From assembly GCA_963969345.1 (NCBI GenBank), contig OZ017766.1, positions 7,874,001-7,938,000 on the forward strand: a stretch of DNA of 64,000 bases, read 5' to 3'. Origin of the DNA: Turbatrix aceti (taxonomy: Eukaryota; Nematoda; Chromadorea; Rhabditida; Panagrolaimidae). Positions 32,251-43,454 of this stretch are shown here, piece after piece. The number at the start of each line of letters is the position of its first letter. Position 1 is the stretch's first letter. The position numbers and the translations under genes are program-made. A model generated the notes under the pieces. The model did no database searches. It had not been told where the DNA came from and worked only from the letters and a program-made list of their open reading frames with translations.

Positions 32251-33014
32251 ATGAACCGCTGTGCAAAATTTTGTCGAGAAAGATGGTATTCGATTCTGTT
32301 TAACTACGTGCTTCTGAATGCTTTCATTGTTATTATTTTTGTCTTCAAAAGATACCAAGATTACCGCATGCTTGTCGTTGAATTGTGAGTTCGTAATAAT
32401 AGTATTTATCCTCTTTTGACTGATTTCTGTTATTTTTAGAATTGCATTGTTTGTCGGAACTATTATCAGCTACGTACTTGAATTTTTTATTGATTGGGTG
32501 TTACCAGAAAAGATATTTGATCATGAAATTAATACCGACTCTGCGAGCCGTACGAATACAAAAGCTCACACAGTGGCTGTTAAGAGACTAGCTCTTGTGA
32601 AATCCATAAAGCTGATCATTGGCTGGCTGCTGTATGCTGCAGTCGGCAGTATTATTTACGAGACAAATGTATGAAAGATTTTTAGTGCAAACACAACTTT
32701 GAAATATAATAATAATTTTGCTTCAGATTTACGTCGTATTCGCTGTGTTCTTTTCGATGACTGTGTACGTTGTTCTGGAATTTTTGCTGGAGCGTCTGAT
32801 ATGCTGGATTTGGGGGGAATGCAGTAAACCCAGCAGACCCTCCGATGGCAATGACGAAGAAAATGTTCATATGACAATTAACGGGACTTCACAAAATGGC
32901 ACTGCACAAGTAAACGCTGGCATGCAGAGTTCAAATTCGCTTCAAGAATCATCAACGCCTCTGACAAACGGCGTGGCAGAAAACCGATCGAAAATTCAAG
33001 AAACAGTTTTATAA
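32251..33014 (+). CDS. Family B gene 4: small four-helix membrane protein
   Basis: Exons 32251-32384, 32440-32668 and 32727-33014 join in phase to give 216 residues. The chosen start (MNRCAKFCRERW) aligns with B1 MNQCAEFWKAKW; an upstream in-frame ATG at 32158 would add an unconserved extension. Four hydrophobic helices are present, the last containing VYVVLEFLLERLI. The longer polar tail carries several sequons and ends SKIQETVL, compared with EIRETSV in B6, so a short C-terminal signature is shared by some members. Function unknown. Confidence 0.75.
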
Positions 33015-33486
33015 TTTGTTTCTGAAAATCAATTTCAATATTTATTTTTAATTAGAAAAATCGTTAACGAATGTGTATTATAAATGTGAACCTTGGTTTT
33101 ATTTTTATTTTTTTTCTTATTTTTTATTTTTTTTAGTTTTTAATTTTTTCTTTTCATTTCATTTATTTACCACCAGAAACATATTAGACATACATAGTGA
33201 GTCATTTTCCAACTGTGGGTTTTCAGCAGGTTGACAGCTTGCTCAACGTTGCGTCTACCTCTGTAGTTTACAACACGGATGTCGACGTGTCGTCGCTATC
33301 GACATCAATAAAGCGATTTTATGTATACATACACAGATTGGGCAGTTGACTTCTTTTGACTAAAATTTGCTAAAAACACATTTATAACGGTGTTGAGGGG
33401 CTGAATGACTACTTTTTACTGTTTGTCCGTTAATCATGAAATGTGCCCCTAATTTAGATTCACGAAAACACTTTGAATCTTGTCAA
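33015..33486. other. Intergenic spacer B4-B5
   Basis: AT-rich, with long T-rich runs at 33100-33170. No exon is seen; presumably 3' and promoter regions. Confidence 0.4.
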
Positions 33487-34103
33487 ATGTCTAGAAAAGA
33501 TTCTAGTAGTGTGCTCACATCAGCAAAATTTTGGAAAGCCAAGTCCTTTTCGATTGTGTTAAACATAGTTCTAGTGATTGCCAGCTTAGTTCAACTTGCT
33601 TTGACTGATGAACTTGAAGAAGATCAAGAATACTATACAAAAATAATTGAAAAGTGAGTTTTTAGCTTACAGTACCCCAGTCAACATAACGGTTTGAAAC
33701 TTTCAGAATTACGTGGTTCGGTGGAACCATGCTTGGCTATCTGTTTGAATTTGGACTGAATATAGTACTTTTGTCAAAATACAGTTTGACGATAACGAAA
33801 CAACTAGCAGTTCTGAAATTAATAAAGTTCATCGTTGTACTGCCGATCGTCGTTGCACTTTGCTGCTTTGTGTATTATACAATGGTATGTCAGATGTAAT
33901 AATTTTAATATAATTTCCTTTTCCAGATTTTGTTACTATTTATTTTATTAGCTTTTTTGGTGGTAATCTACGTTGGAGAATATTTGTTTGAGTTGTTCAC
34001 ATTATGGATTTGGGACCAATTCAGCTGTAAATCATTTGACAATAATTCGCGAAAGTACCGCGAAAGTATGCCAGCGGAGAGTGAACCGTTTGCAATTCTT
34101 TAA
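33487..34103 (+). CDS. Family B gene 5: small four-helix membrane protein
   Basis: Exons 33487-33653, 33707-33884 and 33927-34103 join in phases 2 and 0 to give 173 residues from the ATG at 33487; an upstream in-frame ATG at 33436 would add 17 residues. The AKFWKAKSFSI and LEEDQEYYTKIIEK motifs match B2. Helix 4 is followed by a short polar tail ending in AIL and TAA. Exon 3 is nearest to the B3 remnant. Unrecognised family. Confidence 0.75.
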
Positions 34104-34468
34104 AGACCCCTCTCTACAGTATGTTGACCTCCGTTTTGTTCCAAACAACTTACACACGCATTTGTCATACCCTTAAATACATATCAAACTGACGCAATAC
34201 CTACAGTAATATTGTGTCATTATACGAAAAACAACAATAAAGAAAGGCCGGAGTGATCACGGGTTAGCGGTGCTTTATGCTTACATGGAAGTTCGATAAG
34301 CACTGTTTTTAGTCTTGATAATACATACGATTTTATGATTCATCTATATGTATGCTTAGTCATGAATAAAAATTTTTATAAGGGACGTCATTATAATAAA
34401 CTTTGTTTACCTTCCGACGTTGTTTTAATGCGCTCATGATTTACTGATTATCTTTACTGTCTGTAGTT
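34104..34468. other. Intergenic spacer B5-B6
   Basis: No exon or repeat of note was seen in this AT-rich stretch. Confidence 0.4.
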
Positions 34469-35370
34469 ATGGCAAACAACGTTCAAAATTCGGAGTCAGA
34501 TGAAACGAACGCGTGTGTAGACTTCTTGAAAGAAAAATGGCTTTCACTGCTTTTGTGGATCTTTTTAATGACTCTTGGCCTTCTCTACGATTTAACGCAT
34601 CTTGATGAAGACGAAGACTACGACTTGTTAGTAATGAAAGAGTGAGTTGATATTCTTAAGCGGGCCGAAAGTTTCCTATAAAAATATGAAGTCAAGAGGA
34701 CAGTATTTATTGTCGCTGATAAAGCACGGATATTTTAATGATAAAACAAGTTGTTTTTCAGAGTTGGCAGGTACTGTGGGATTCTTATTGGATACATCCT
34801 TGAACTTATTATCGACGGCGTGATTTCGTATTTCAAAAATGAAAATGAAAATGAAAATGAAAATGAAAATGAAAATGAAAATGAAAATGAAAATGAAAAT
34901 GAAAATGAAAATAAAAATGAAAATAAAAATTAAAAAAATAAAGAAAAAGAAATTGACTGGAAAAGACTAGCTGTTGTCAAAGTAATAAAGTTTATAATTG
35001 CGCTGTTGCTAAGCAGTGTAATTTATTTTAACGAAACAGGGGTATGCCAGAATTTACAATTACAACCAAAACTTATTGTAAATGTTTGTTTCAGATTCAC
35101 GTCATTGGTGTCGTGTGCATGGTGTTAGCTGTATGGTTCTGCTTTGAATTTTTCATCGAGATGTTCACGATTTCGTTAACAAACCAATGCTGTAAGCGTA
35201 AATCATCTAATAACAATAGCGATGTAAAAAAAGGGGATTCCAAAGGCGATAAAGTTACTGATGATCCTCCCCAGAACGGCGACACCAAAACAGAATCTAA
35301 CGATAACAATAATACAAATTTAGCATCTTCAGAGAACAAATATTCAGAGATACGGGAAACATCAGTTTAA
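34469..35370 (+). pseudogene. Family B gene 6 with hexanucleotide tract and in-frame stop
   Basis: Exons 34469-34641, 34762-35041 and 35095-35370 keep the family phases. In exon 2, after helix 2, about a dozen GAAAAT units (34839-34930) encode alternating Asn-Glu. The tract ends in an in-frame TAA at 34931-34933. Reading the same frame past that stop resumes normal family sequence (EIDWKRLAVVKVIKF), so one nonsense change or a repeat-length error separates the halves. Exon 3 encodes helix 4 and a long polar tail. It could be a recent pseudogene, a polymorphic allele, or a sequencing or assembly problem in the repeat. Confidence 0.65.
34839..34930 (+). repeat. (GAAAAT)n hexanucleotide microsatellite inside a coding exon
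   Basis: About a dozen GAAAAT units, with a few AAAAAT variants at the 3' end. The six-base period keeps the reading frame whatever the copy number. It lies in exon 2 of family B gene 6. Confidence 0.9.
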
Positions 35371-35679
35371 TCACCAGAAATGGTGTTCTCAAAACTCAGA
35401 TTCCATCAAACTATTTCAATGCAATCGTATCTATTTTTGCCAACTACATTACGTATCCTAAATACGATCTTTGTATGTTGGGTAATATTCCAGTTAGTGT
35501 GCAATGCATCCACTGTTGTTGATTTTGCATGTACAAGTTGTTTTGGATTCAACTTGTGTTTTTTTATTTTGTTCTGTATGATTGGACGTAGAATAAAGGT
35601 GACGTAGAAAAACCTAGCTATGAATGCATTTTAAGGGACCAACTTCATGTTGCTTGCATTGTTTACCAACGTTATTGGA

Positions 35680-35741
35680 CTGGCCTTCCAGAACGCTCCT
35701 GCTAAGAACTACGACGTGACGCAGGTAGCTACGATTGACGA
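35680..35741 (+). mobile_element. RTE LINE C-terminal fragment
   Basis: It encodes AFQNAPAKNYDVTQVATID, matching the last part of the 10428-12569 reverse transcriptase (AFQNAPAKDYDVTQVATID). It directly abuts the foldback that starts near 35742, so it was cut by, or carried along with, that element. Confidence 0.8.
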
Positions 35742-36720
35742 CACCCCACGATGGGAATTTCTCCCTTATTTTTGCGACCACGCGTGCGTCCGTGTTGACG
35801 CGTGCTTTTTCCCGCTATTTTCTCTAGCCTATTTTTTTGCTCGTTTTTTGCGAAGTGTGTTGTGTTCGACGAGGTATCCTGGAGCCAGGAATAGATTTTT
35901 TGATTTCGCGTTTCTTTTGCTTTATTGTGCTTGGATGGTAGGCCATTTCTGTCCGCCGTAGGAATTTTTCCGATTTATGCGCGTTGCGCTAGAGCGCTGC
36001 CAAAAAGCGTTATTTTCGAACTTTATCGGATCGCCATTCGGCCGGTTTTCGATCGATTGGTCCAAAAATTTTTTTGGGCATTACTATTAGTCCCCTTAAC
36101 CTCTGTGCAAAGTCGCTTCCCGCTTTCTATGCGAGTTTTCGTCAGACGAATTTGCGACGTTTTGATCGCTCAACGGCTCCCCAGATGACAGAACATCGGT
36201 TATAAGCAAGCTATATGTCACCTTAGGGCTCCAGGATTGCTGACATGCATTTGGAATATTTTTTTTAACAGCCGGATCACAAATGGGAGGTAATGGCCTC
36301 GCTTTAGCCCAACAAACCATAAATGGTGGTATCACAAGAACGCGCATAGACATCGGCAAGCGACTTTGCACAGAGGTTAAGGACACTAATGGTAGTCTCC
36401 AAAAAAAATTTTAGACAAATCCACCGAAAACTGGCTAATTGGCTATCCGCCAAAGTCCATAATTAACGCTTTTTGGCAGCGCTCTAGCGCAACGCGCATA
36501 AATCGGAAAAATTCCTACGGCGGACAGAAATGGCCTACCATCCAAGCACAATAAAGCAAAAGAAACGCGAAATCAAAATCTCTATTCCTGGCTTCGAGAT
36601 TCCTGCGCAAACAGAACACACTTCGCAAAAAACGAGCAAAAAAGTAGGCTAGAGAAAATGGCGGGAAAAAATGCGTACGCACGCGTGGTCGCAAAAATGC
36701 ACCGAAAATTCCCATCGTGC
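35742..36720. repeat. Foldback element
   Basis: Left arm about 35742-36130 and right arm about 36320-36720 are inverted, diverged copies (CTAGCCTA, GCTCGTTTTTTGCGAAGTGT and GCGCGTTGCGCTAGAGCGCT in both). The arms contain the end words GCGAAATCAAAATCTCTATT shared with the 16-kb foldback. The frames inside (35647-35961 and 36515-36973) are mirror images and not genes. Confidence 0.75.
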
Positions 36721-37326
36721 CTTTTTTTTTACATATTTGTTGTTTTATGTATTTTTTTTTGCTTAATTGTGATAAGTTTTTTTTACCAACGAACGGCTGA
36801 TGAATCGGGATTATAAAGCAAACGCGATTCGTCGTTTTTTTTAAACGCCTGCAAACACAGATATGCTTACAAACACAGTCACATCGCTTACAAATGCCAG
36901 AAGTTTCTAGAAGGTACGAGAAGTTTCTAGAAGTTTCTAGAAGGCGCACGTACACAGGCCAGTCCAAATGCACGGATACTCAGCAAAAATGCACGGAAAA
37001 AAGGAACCGAGTATCCGCGCGCTTTTCTATAGCTACGCGTAGTACTTGTACGCTTTTATGTACATCTTACTTGCAAAAAAACGCGTTTGCTGTGTATATT
37101 CAAGTTCTAATTAGGATATACCTACAAGTTATTTTTTGTTAACCATTATCGCGTCATCAAATAATTCAGTTTTGTCATTCAGTTTTGTCTTTTTTTTTCA
37201 ACTGCTTTTTTTACCGAAAATATTGTGTTCTACACGTGTGTCCGTAAATTGTTCCCCATCCACGTCAGAGCGCGCGCGCGTTATCAGCAATCACAACAAC
37301 TGCAACTTTCAGTTCTGACGCTAAAA

Positions 37327-37998
37327 ATGAAACTGGCAAAACACGTCAAATCTTTTTGCCGATTACAAGGACCTGCGATGCTCTTCAGCTTCATTGTTCT
37401 GATTTTTTGGATAAACTTGTCTGACGAGCATGCAAAACATCAAGGAGCAAGAAAACTTTTCGGAATCCAAAGAAAAAGTTCTGAAACATATTCAACGACA
37501 CCAAAATCACTTGAAACAAAATTCGATACCGCTGCGTGAGTTTTTGTTAATCAAAAGATTTTGAAAAAAAAGTAGTGACAAAAAATTTTCAGAATTTCAT
37601 ATTATGCTGGATATTGTTTTTTGTATTTTCTTGAGTACTGCTTTGGTAAGCTTGTATCAAAGCAAATCAAAACTAAATGGCTTGTATGTGTAGTTCTAAA
37701 ACTTTTTAAGTGGATTCTTGTGTTTTCGATCGTTGCTGCGAATGAATGGTTCATAAAATCTACACCGGTTTGTTTCATTGATTATGCAATTTTTTCTTTA
37801 TGAAAAAAAAGTTTTTAGATTTCTAAAACATTGGACATTGGGAAGTTGTTGGCATTTTATTTGATTTTCGAAGGATGCGTTCAATTGTTTTTCTGCTGGC
37901 TTTGCTACGGACGCTCGAAATCAGTCAAAGATGACCCCAAAAATTATCAAGAAAGTATTACAATGATTCCACTTCCACTTCCTCAGATATTGCCATAA
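37327..37998 (+). CDS. Family B gene 7: diverged four-helix membrane protein
   Basis: Exons 37327-37535, 37593-37767 and 37819-37998 join in phases 2 and 0, the family pattern, to give 187 residues. Hydrophobic helices appear in exon 1 (AMLFSFIVLIFWINL), exon 2 (YYAGYCFLYFLEYCF; KWILVFSIVAA) and exon 3 (LLAFYLIFEGCVQLFFCWLC). Sequence identity to B1-B6 is low, but the shared intron phases, helix positions and place at the end of the array support common origin. The tail ends PLPQILP. Function unknown. Confidence 0.7.
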
Positions 37999-38321
37999 GA
38001 TTGTAACATTGAAACTGAACTATGAAATTGTTATTTGTGAATTTGTAATAAATTTTGAATCTGGTTGGAATATTGGTTACAAAGATAAAGAATCCGTAAA
38101 AATAAAAAAGATATTTAAATTTTATTTAAAAACGCCAAAAAATCTATGTTGAAATGATTTTCAAATTAATTTTGCAAAGCTTTTGTGATAAAAATGCGGA
38201 CAAACGTATCCGATGTAGTGATCACAATTATTTGATTTTTCACACAAAACTTAGTCTACTAATCGTGTTTATTAACAAAAAAATTCATTGTATTTATAAG
38301 CAAAGTCAAGAAACTAAGTCG

Positions 38322-39279
38322 TCAGGACGGTGGAACTTTTTTACACCGAGCTAAGCCATCGGTAGTTTTTTTAATGAAATCGCAGTAAGCTTGAACCTTT
38401 GTGAAGGCACCTATAATAACAAAATCGTAATCTTAAAACCATGTATAAATATGTATTGTCTTACTAATAATTCCCCTGTTGGAATAATCGTCAGATAAAA
38501 CAAGTGTTTCGTTCATGGTAGCTGCCGTGGCTAATCCAAACTGGTACACCTCACCGTTGATACGCTTGACGAGTGGTCCACCGCTGTCGCCAGGGGCGGT
38601 CATCTTGCGTGCCCTTCCGCCCATTATCCACTGAGAATCCCCACCAAAAATAGGCAAATCGGCTTCGCGAAGTTCAACCTCGTTTGTCATGAATAATTTG
38701 CCACTTTCGTCGCGCTCATCGTGCCTGCCGTAGCCCAAGGCAGTCAATATCTTGGTTGCGGATTCATCTATGTCAGCTGCCAACTTAACAGGTGTGACGT
38801 CAAATTTTGACAAAATTTCAATGATGGCGATATCACCTTCGTGATCATGAGTTGTTTCGTACAACTTGTTGAATTCATATTTCTTGATGTCCGTATATTT
38901 GCTTCCAGAACCATTGGGTAACAGTATGATATTGGATTTGTTGACGTAACGCCGCAGTCAGCACGTGTTTCGGTGAAATCACACTTCCCGAACAAATGCG
39001 CTGTAATAAAAAAATTAAAATATGTATTTAGAATCGGGATTTGTTAAGACAACTTACATAATTTTTATCGGACGAAAAAGGACACTGCGTTACAACGACG
39101 ACAGCGAACTTGTACTTGCTTCTGGGAACCACTTTACCGCCAACGATGAACCTGCGTTGTCGAATCAGTTTGTTGCTGTCAGAGGGGTCGCCCGGACGAG
39201 CGACAGAAGCAAGCACCGGCAGCAGGTTCAGACTGGCAAAAGCCAAGAACAACAGCGGCAGATGAAAATGAAAACGCAT
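38322..39279 (-). pseudogene. Trypsin-like (S1) serine protease, broken at the catalytic histidine
   Basis: Three minus-strand exons: 39279-39058, 39000-38465 and 38410-38322. A signal peptide (MRFHFHLPLLFLAFASLNLL) is followed by RRFIVGGK, the usual activation site. Exon 2 has CSGSVISPKHVLTAA, then the Asp-box (EGDIAII) and the serine box (APGDSGGPLV). Exon 3 ends GAFTKVQAYCDFIKK-like, normal for the family C-terminus. Directly after LTAA, where the histidine codon belongs (about 38946-38952), the frame shifts and no histidine can be read. Either a small deletion made this a pseudogene or the base call is wrong. Upstream in-frame codons to 39357 are unlikely to be used. Confidence 0.75.
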
Positions 39280-39384
39280 CCTCAGAGTGCGTCTCAACGC
39301 AGAGACAAAACCGAGAAGTGACAGAGGAACGAAAAGTCGGTTTGCCAAAAGAAACAAAAGTCGGATCGTATTTGCATCACGATA

Positions 39385-39570
39385 CCCATGGTCGACTGTG
39401 AACGCGATTTACAGTCGCTATATATTTGCAATACAGACCAATACAGCGGTTGGAAGTTTACGATTTGTCTATGTACCCATGGTCGACTGTGAACGCGATT
39501 TACAGTCGCTATATATTTGCAATACAGACCAATACAGCGGTTGGAAGTTTACGATTTGTCTATGTACAGA
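39385..39570. repeat. Tandem duplication of a 91-base unit
   Basis: The unit from CCCATGGTCGACTGTGAACG to TTTGTCTATGTA occurs twice head to tail (period 91: 39387 and 39478). A single inverted copy lies at about 5775-5865. Confidence 0.8.
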
Positions 39571-39894
39571 TCTATGAATTTACATGTTCTTGACGTCTTT
39601 CGAGTTGAACTTGTGACAGAACGCCAACGGATGAAGCAAAAATTACATAACGTTATAAAAAAACAGAAATATTTCTAAATTTGCGTTAAATAGAAGTACG
39701 TTGCGCGAATTAAAATCGCGAAGCCAAAAAAATAGATAAAAATTCCGGAGTTACACCGTTTTGTAGACCGAAAAATTTCCTACAAGATTTTCTATTTCGA
39801 TTTGTTTAGCAGTGCTTTACTTCATAGCCTCAGGCGTTAGAACAAGTAGGGTTTGGGAGAATCACTGCCGCCACGGCCTGCGCCTCCACCTTAT

Positions 39895-40860
39895 TTTGTT
39901 TCGCTGCTGCGCGCGCGCGCATTTTCAGAGAGAGTCATGTTCAAAAAAATGCCCTGAAGCCCGTAATAGAGTTTTTTGTCTACGGTCACTTGGGTAGGCT
40001 TGGGCATGTCCTAAAGAATGTTTTAAGCTATCAACGAACTTTATCGGATAATTTTGCGCAGTACTGCAGGTGTGAAAATAATGCAAAACTTTTATGTGCC
40101 GTAACTGACCGAAATGTTTGGGAATTTTTGAAAACGATCTAAAATGTTGTTCATCGGGTTAAGAACAATCAGTGTGCAAAGCACAGATCCTTAGTTTTCG
40201 GTCTAGCTCAGGAGCTAACCAAAAATAGATTACGCGCTTGAAAATGCGCACGCGCTTCAGGACACAGTTGAAAAAGTTGTTATTTTGTTAACTACAAAGA
40301 TTTATTATCCAGCACAAAAAGTAAAAAATTGCAGAAACAATAAACAACAAACAAAGAAATTAGGGGGATTATAAGAAGATACCCTTGTGGATTCTGAGAT
40401 AAGGCAAAATTCATTCGCTGCAGGAACACCGAATGAAACTCTTTTCTTCCTTTCTTCAAAATTTTCCCTGGATTTATCACTGCGCGTGCGCATTTTCACC
40501 TGTTTTAGGTTAGCTCCAGAGCTAGACCGAAAACTAAGGATCTGTGCTTTGCACACTGATTGTTCTTAACCTGATGAACAACATTTTAGATCGTTTTCAA
40601 AAATTCCCAAACATTTCGGTCAGTTACGGCACATAAAAGTTTTGCATTCTTTTAACACCTGCAGCACAGCGCAAGATTATCCGATAAAGTTCGTAAATAG
40701 CTTAAAACATTCTTTGGGACATGCCCAAGCCTACCCAAGTGACCGTAGGCAAAAAACTCTATTACGGACTTCAGGGCATTTTTTTGAACGTGACTCTTTT
40801 GTACGCGCGCGCGTTTCTTTTTTGCCCAGTGAAACAAAGGCGCCTGCCGTGCTGCCGTAT
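39895..40860. repeat. Foldback element A', uninterrupted relative of 1795-5480
   Basis: Inverted arms 39895-40210 and 40500-40860 flank a central spacer. At about 40578-40600 it reads CAACATTTTAGATCG without insertion, exactly where the other copy carries two TTAA-flanked elements. The mirrored open frames are not genes. Confidence 0.8.
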
Positions 40861-43454
40861 CCCACGAGATACGGTAAATGTCTGACAATTTCACAATGGA
40901 TAAAAAAGATACCGCTCTGTCGATTGGTGATATTCACTTTTTGATCAACGTTCTAAAAAGTTCCAAATTTTTCAAATTTCCTAAAAAACCAATTTTTCGG
41001 ACATTTATTAACACGCAATCAAAAAACTGAGTACGCCATTCGAAAGGAAATTTTGTTTTTAGTCCTTGATTTTTATCAAAAATTGTCCCACAATTCCAAA
41101 AAACACATCAGAATGCTTCAAATATTATTATAATTACAAATCTTTTTTGAAGAAGTAAAAAATTCCTAATTCGGCCCAATTCGACATCTTTTTTGCAACT
41201 TGCAATGTCCCAACATTGCCCTTCTTACCCAACATTACCCAATATTGTTTTAACCCCTTAACAGCTGCTAGGTTAACAGGTGCAACAGGTGCACGGCATG
41301 ACCTGTGCCATCCGTGCCACGGCACTTGACCTAGCACCTAACCCCGCCCCCTTTTTGGGTCCCTATAAAAGGAACCCACACTCCCACACAATTCATTCTT
41401 AGATTCTTAGATTCTTAGATTCTTATTATCTTATTATTCTTGGTTATCCCATATTCTGTTGTCGAGATAAATATCGCGTTGTATTAGTATCCTTACAGAG
41501 GGAACCAGACGGGGACACATCACAACTAATTCGACATTCTTATCATCGAGATAATCAAATCTATGTAGTTTGAAAAAACCGAGAAAAAATTTCAACAAAA
41601 TGCTTGCAAACGTATGCAAAAATTAGCTGTCAGTTTCAGAGTTTTCAACGTGAAATGTTCTAAATTTTCAGCTGTAAATTTTATATATTTTCGTTCGTCT
41701 CTGTATTTTTTTGCACATTCCCGTTTTTGTCTATATATTTCATTCGTAAACTTCCAACTACTGTATATCACTGTAAACATCGATTTGCAAATGTACAGAG
41801 CTGTAAACGCACATTTCGTATACCTTGGGTACTGTCGCGGCGGCTTTCTCCAGAAAATTCCATTCACTATCCCTCCCCCAATCGAGCTGCGCATGCGCAA
41901 AGGGGCAGTAGCGCAAACATGCCTCGGACTTCACGACTTTTTGACTCCAAAGTCCACGTCGACAGAGGTAAACGTCCCATGGAATTGCATTATGATATAT
42001 TGTTTTTCGATTGCATGAAATTTCTTCGATTGCATGAAATTTTGTATATCAATCCTTCGGCGAACACATTTTGGAAAAAATCCAAAAAATGATACAGCAA
42101 CTTAAAAAAATACCAGACACGTGCAAAATTTTTTTCAACATTTTCTCCGCATGTTGTTGAAAAAAAATCTTGTTTCTGTTTATTCCAAGTCGTGAAAAAT
42201 TTTAAATTAATATTCTAACCAAATTCAAAATTTATTACAAATTCGCAAATAACAATTTTTTTAAGGTCAGTTTCAACGTATTTACTCGGTATTCGATTTG
42301 TTTTGATACGAATACATTTGTGATTTTTTTGTTTACTTTGTTGGCACTTAATGTGCTGATTCAGATACCGACCGTCTGTCTGATGTGAGGCAAGACAGAT
42401 TGTAGGGAACAAAATACATCCTGCAAATTTTTGATGACAATAACGATCACATTTGATCTCACAAAATGCACGTATGTATGTACACCCCATTATACTTTTT
42501 CTGTCTAGTTATTTGGTTTTTGCGATTTGCACGTAGACAAAGAGTAGGTGTATCTTGTATAAAATGGGTGCATTGGTAATATTAAAATAGTCCAGAACAA
42601 GTGTTCAAAGTTCTCCCAAAACATCATATTTTCTGTTAGCTACATACGATCTTGGATGACCGGATAACTTTTTTTGTCAACTTTGGGTACTTTTGAAACC
42701 GCCTCGTTTACTAAAGTTATTTTGTCTGTCAAATTTTTATGTATAAACGCTTCGCTTAATTTTAACTTTTATACCGCTTGTTTGCCTTCAAAAAAAGTTT
42801 ACAAAAGCTTCCGGCTATTTTTATACGCTAGACGAAGGTTGCGGGTCGCGAACGTATGTATTTTGCTCCCAACGGACGGAGGAAGAACGGATGTCAGAGT
42901 ACGTTTTCAGGTCGGGTGGTTCCCGTCGTCAACAATCAATGTCAGCTGATAGTTGGTTGTATAAAAAACTGCAGAGCATCGAAAAACAGAAAAATAAAGA
43001 AAAATAAATTTTCTTTACAAAAAAAACAAAAATAGCATTTTTTTATCATCCTTTTGTTTTGATCTTTGAACAATTGGGCGGAGACTGACTGCAGTCCGAT
43101 GAGTGCAACCAAAGTCTGCAGGCGCTTTCGTTGTTGCAAGCAAGTCTACATACATACTATTTATTTATTTATGTTAGCAAGTAATAGGTTTTTCGGGTGC
43201 AGTGTACTCCACACGCTGGATATTTTTTTCCGGGTGTTGTCTGTTATGTTGGACTTTGTTGACTATTTTCGTTTTTGATGGACGGTTCTAGCACATTTTT
43301 TCACGTAAACAGCGATGTTTAATGCATTTGTTTCTTTTTTTTCACTTGTTTTTCTTCACTTTCATCTTCCGAAAAATATTTTTCATGTCGCTCTCAAATA
43401 TTCTCTCAATTTCTCGAAAACCCACAATCATGTGATTTAGTAGCTACCAGAGTA
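40861..43454. other. Gene-free repeat region, possible LTR-like stretch at 41.2-41.55 kb
   Basis: Around 41355 the sequence reads CCCTATAAAAGGAACC, followed by repeats of ATTCTTAG (41390-41425), as in the promoter part of a retrotransposon LTR, but no matching second LTR or coding body is seen. Positions 41740-41830 are a diverged copy of the 91-base unit of 39.4 kb. I saw no gene elsewhere in this stretch. Confidence 0.4.

Noticed and set aside
41180..41560. Solo LTR of a retrotransposon
   Set aside because: TATAAAA and a transcribed-looking stretch are present, but neither LTR ends nor a target duplication could be fixed.
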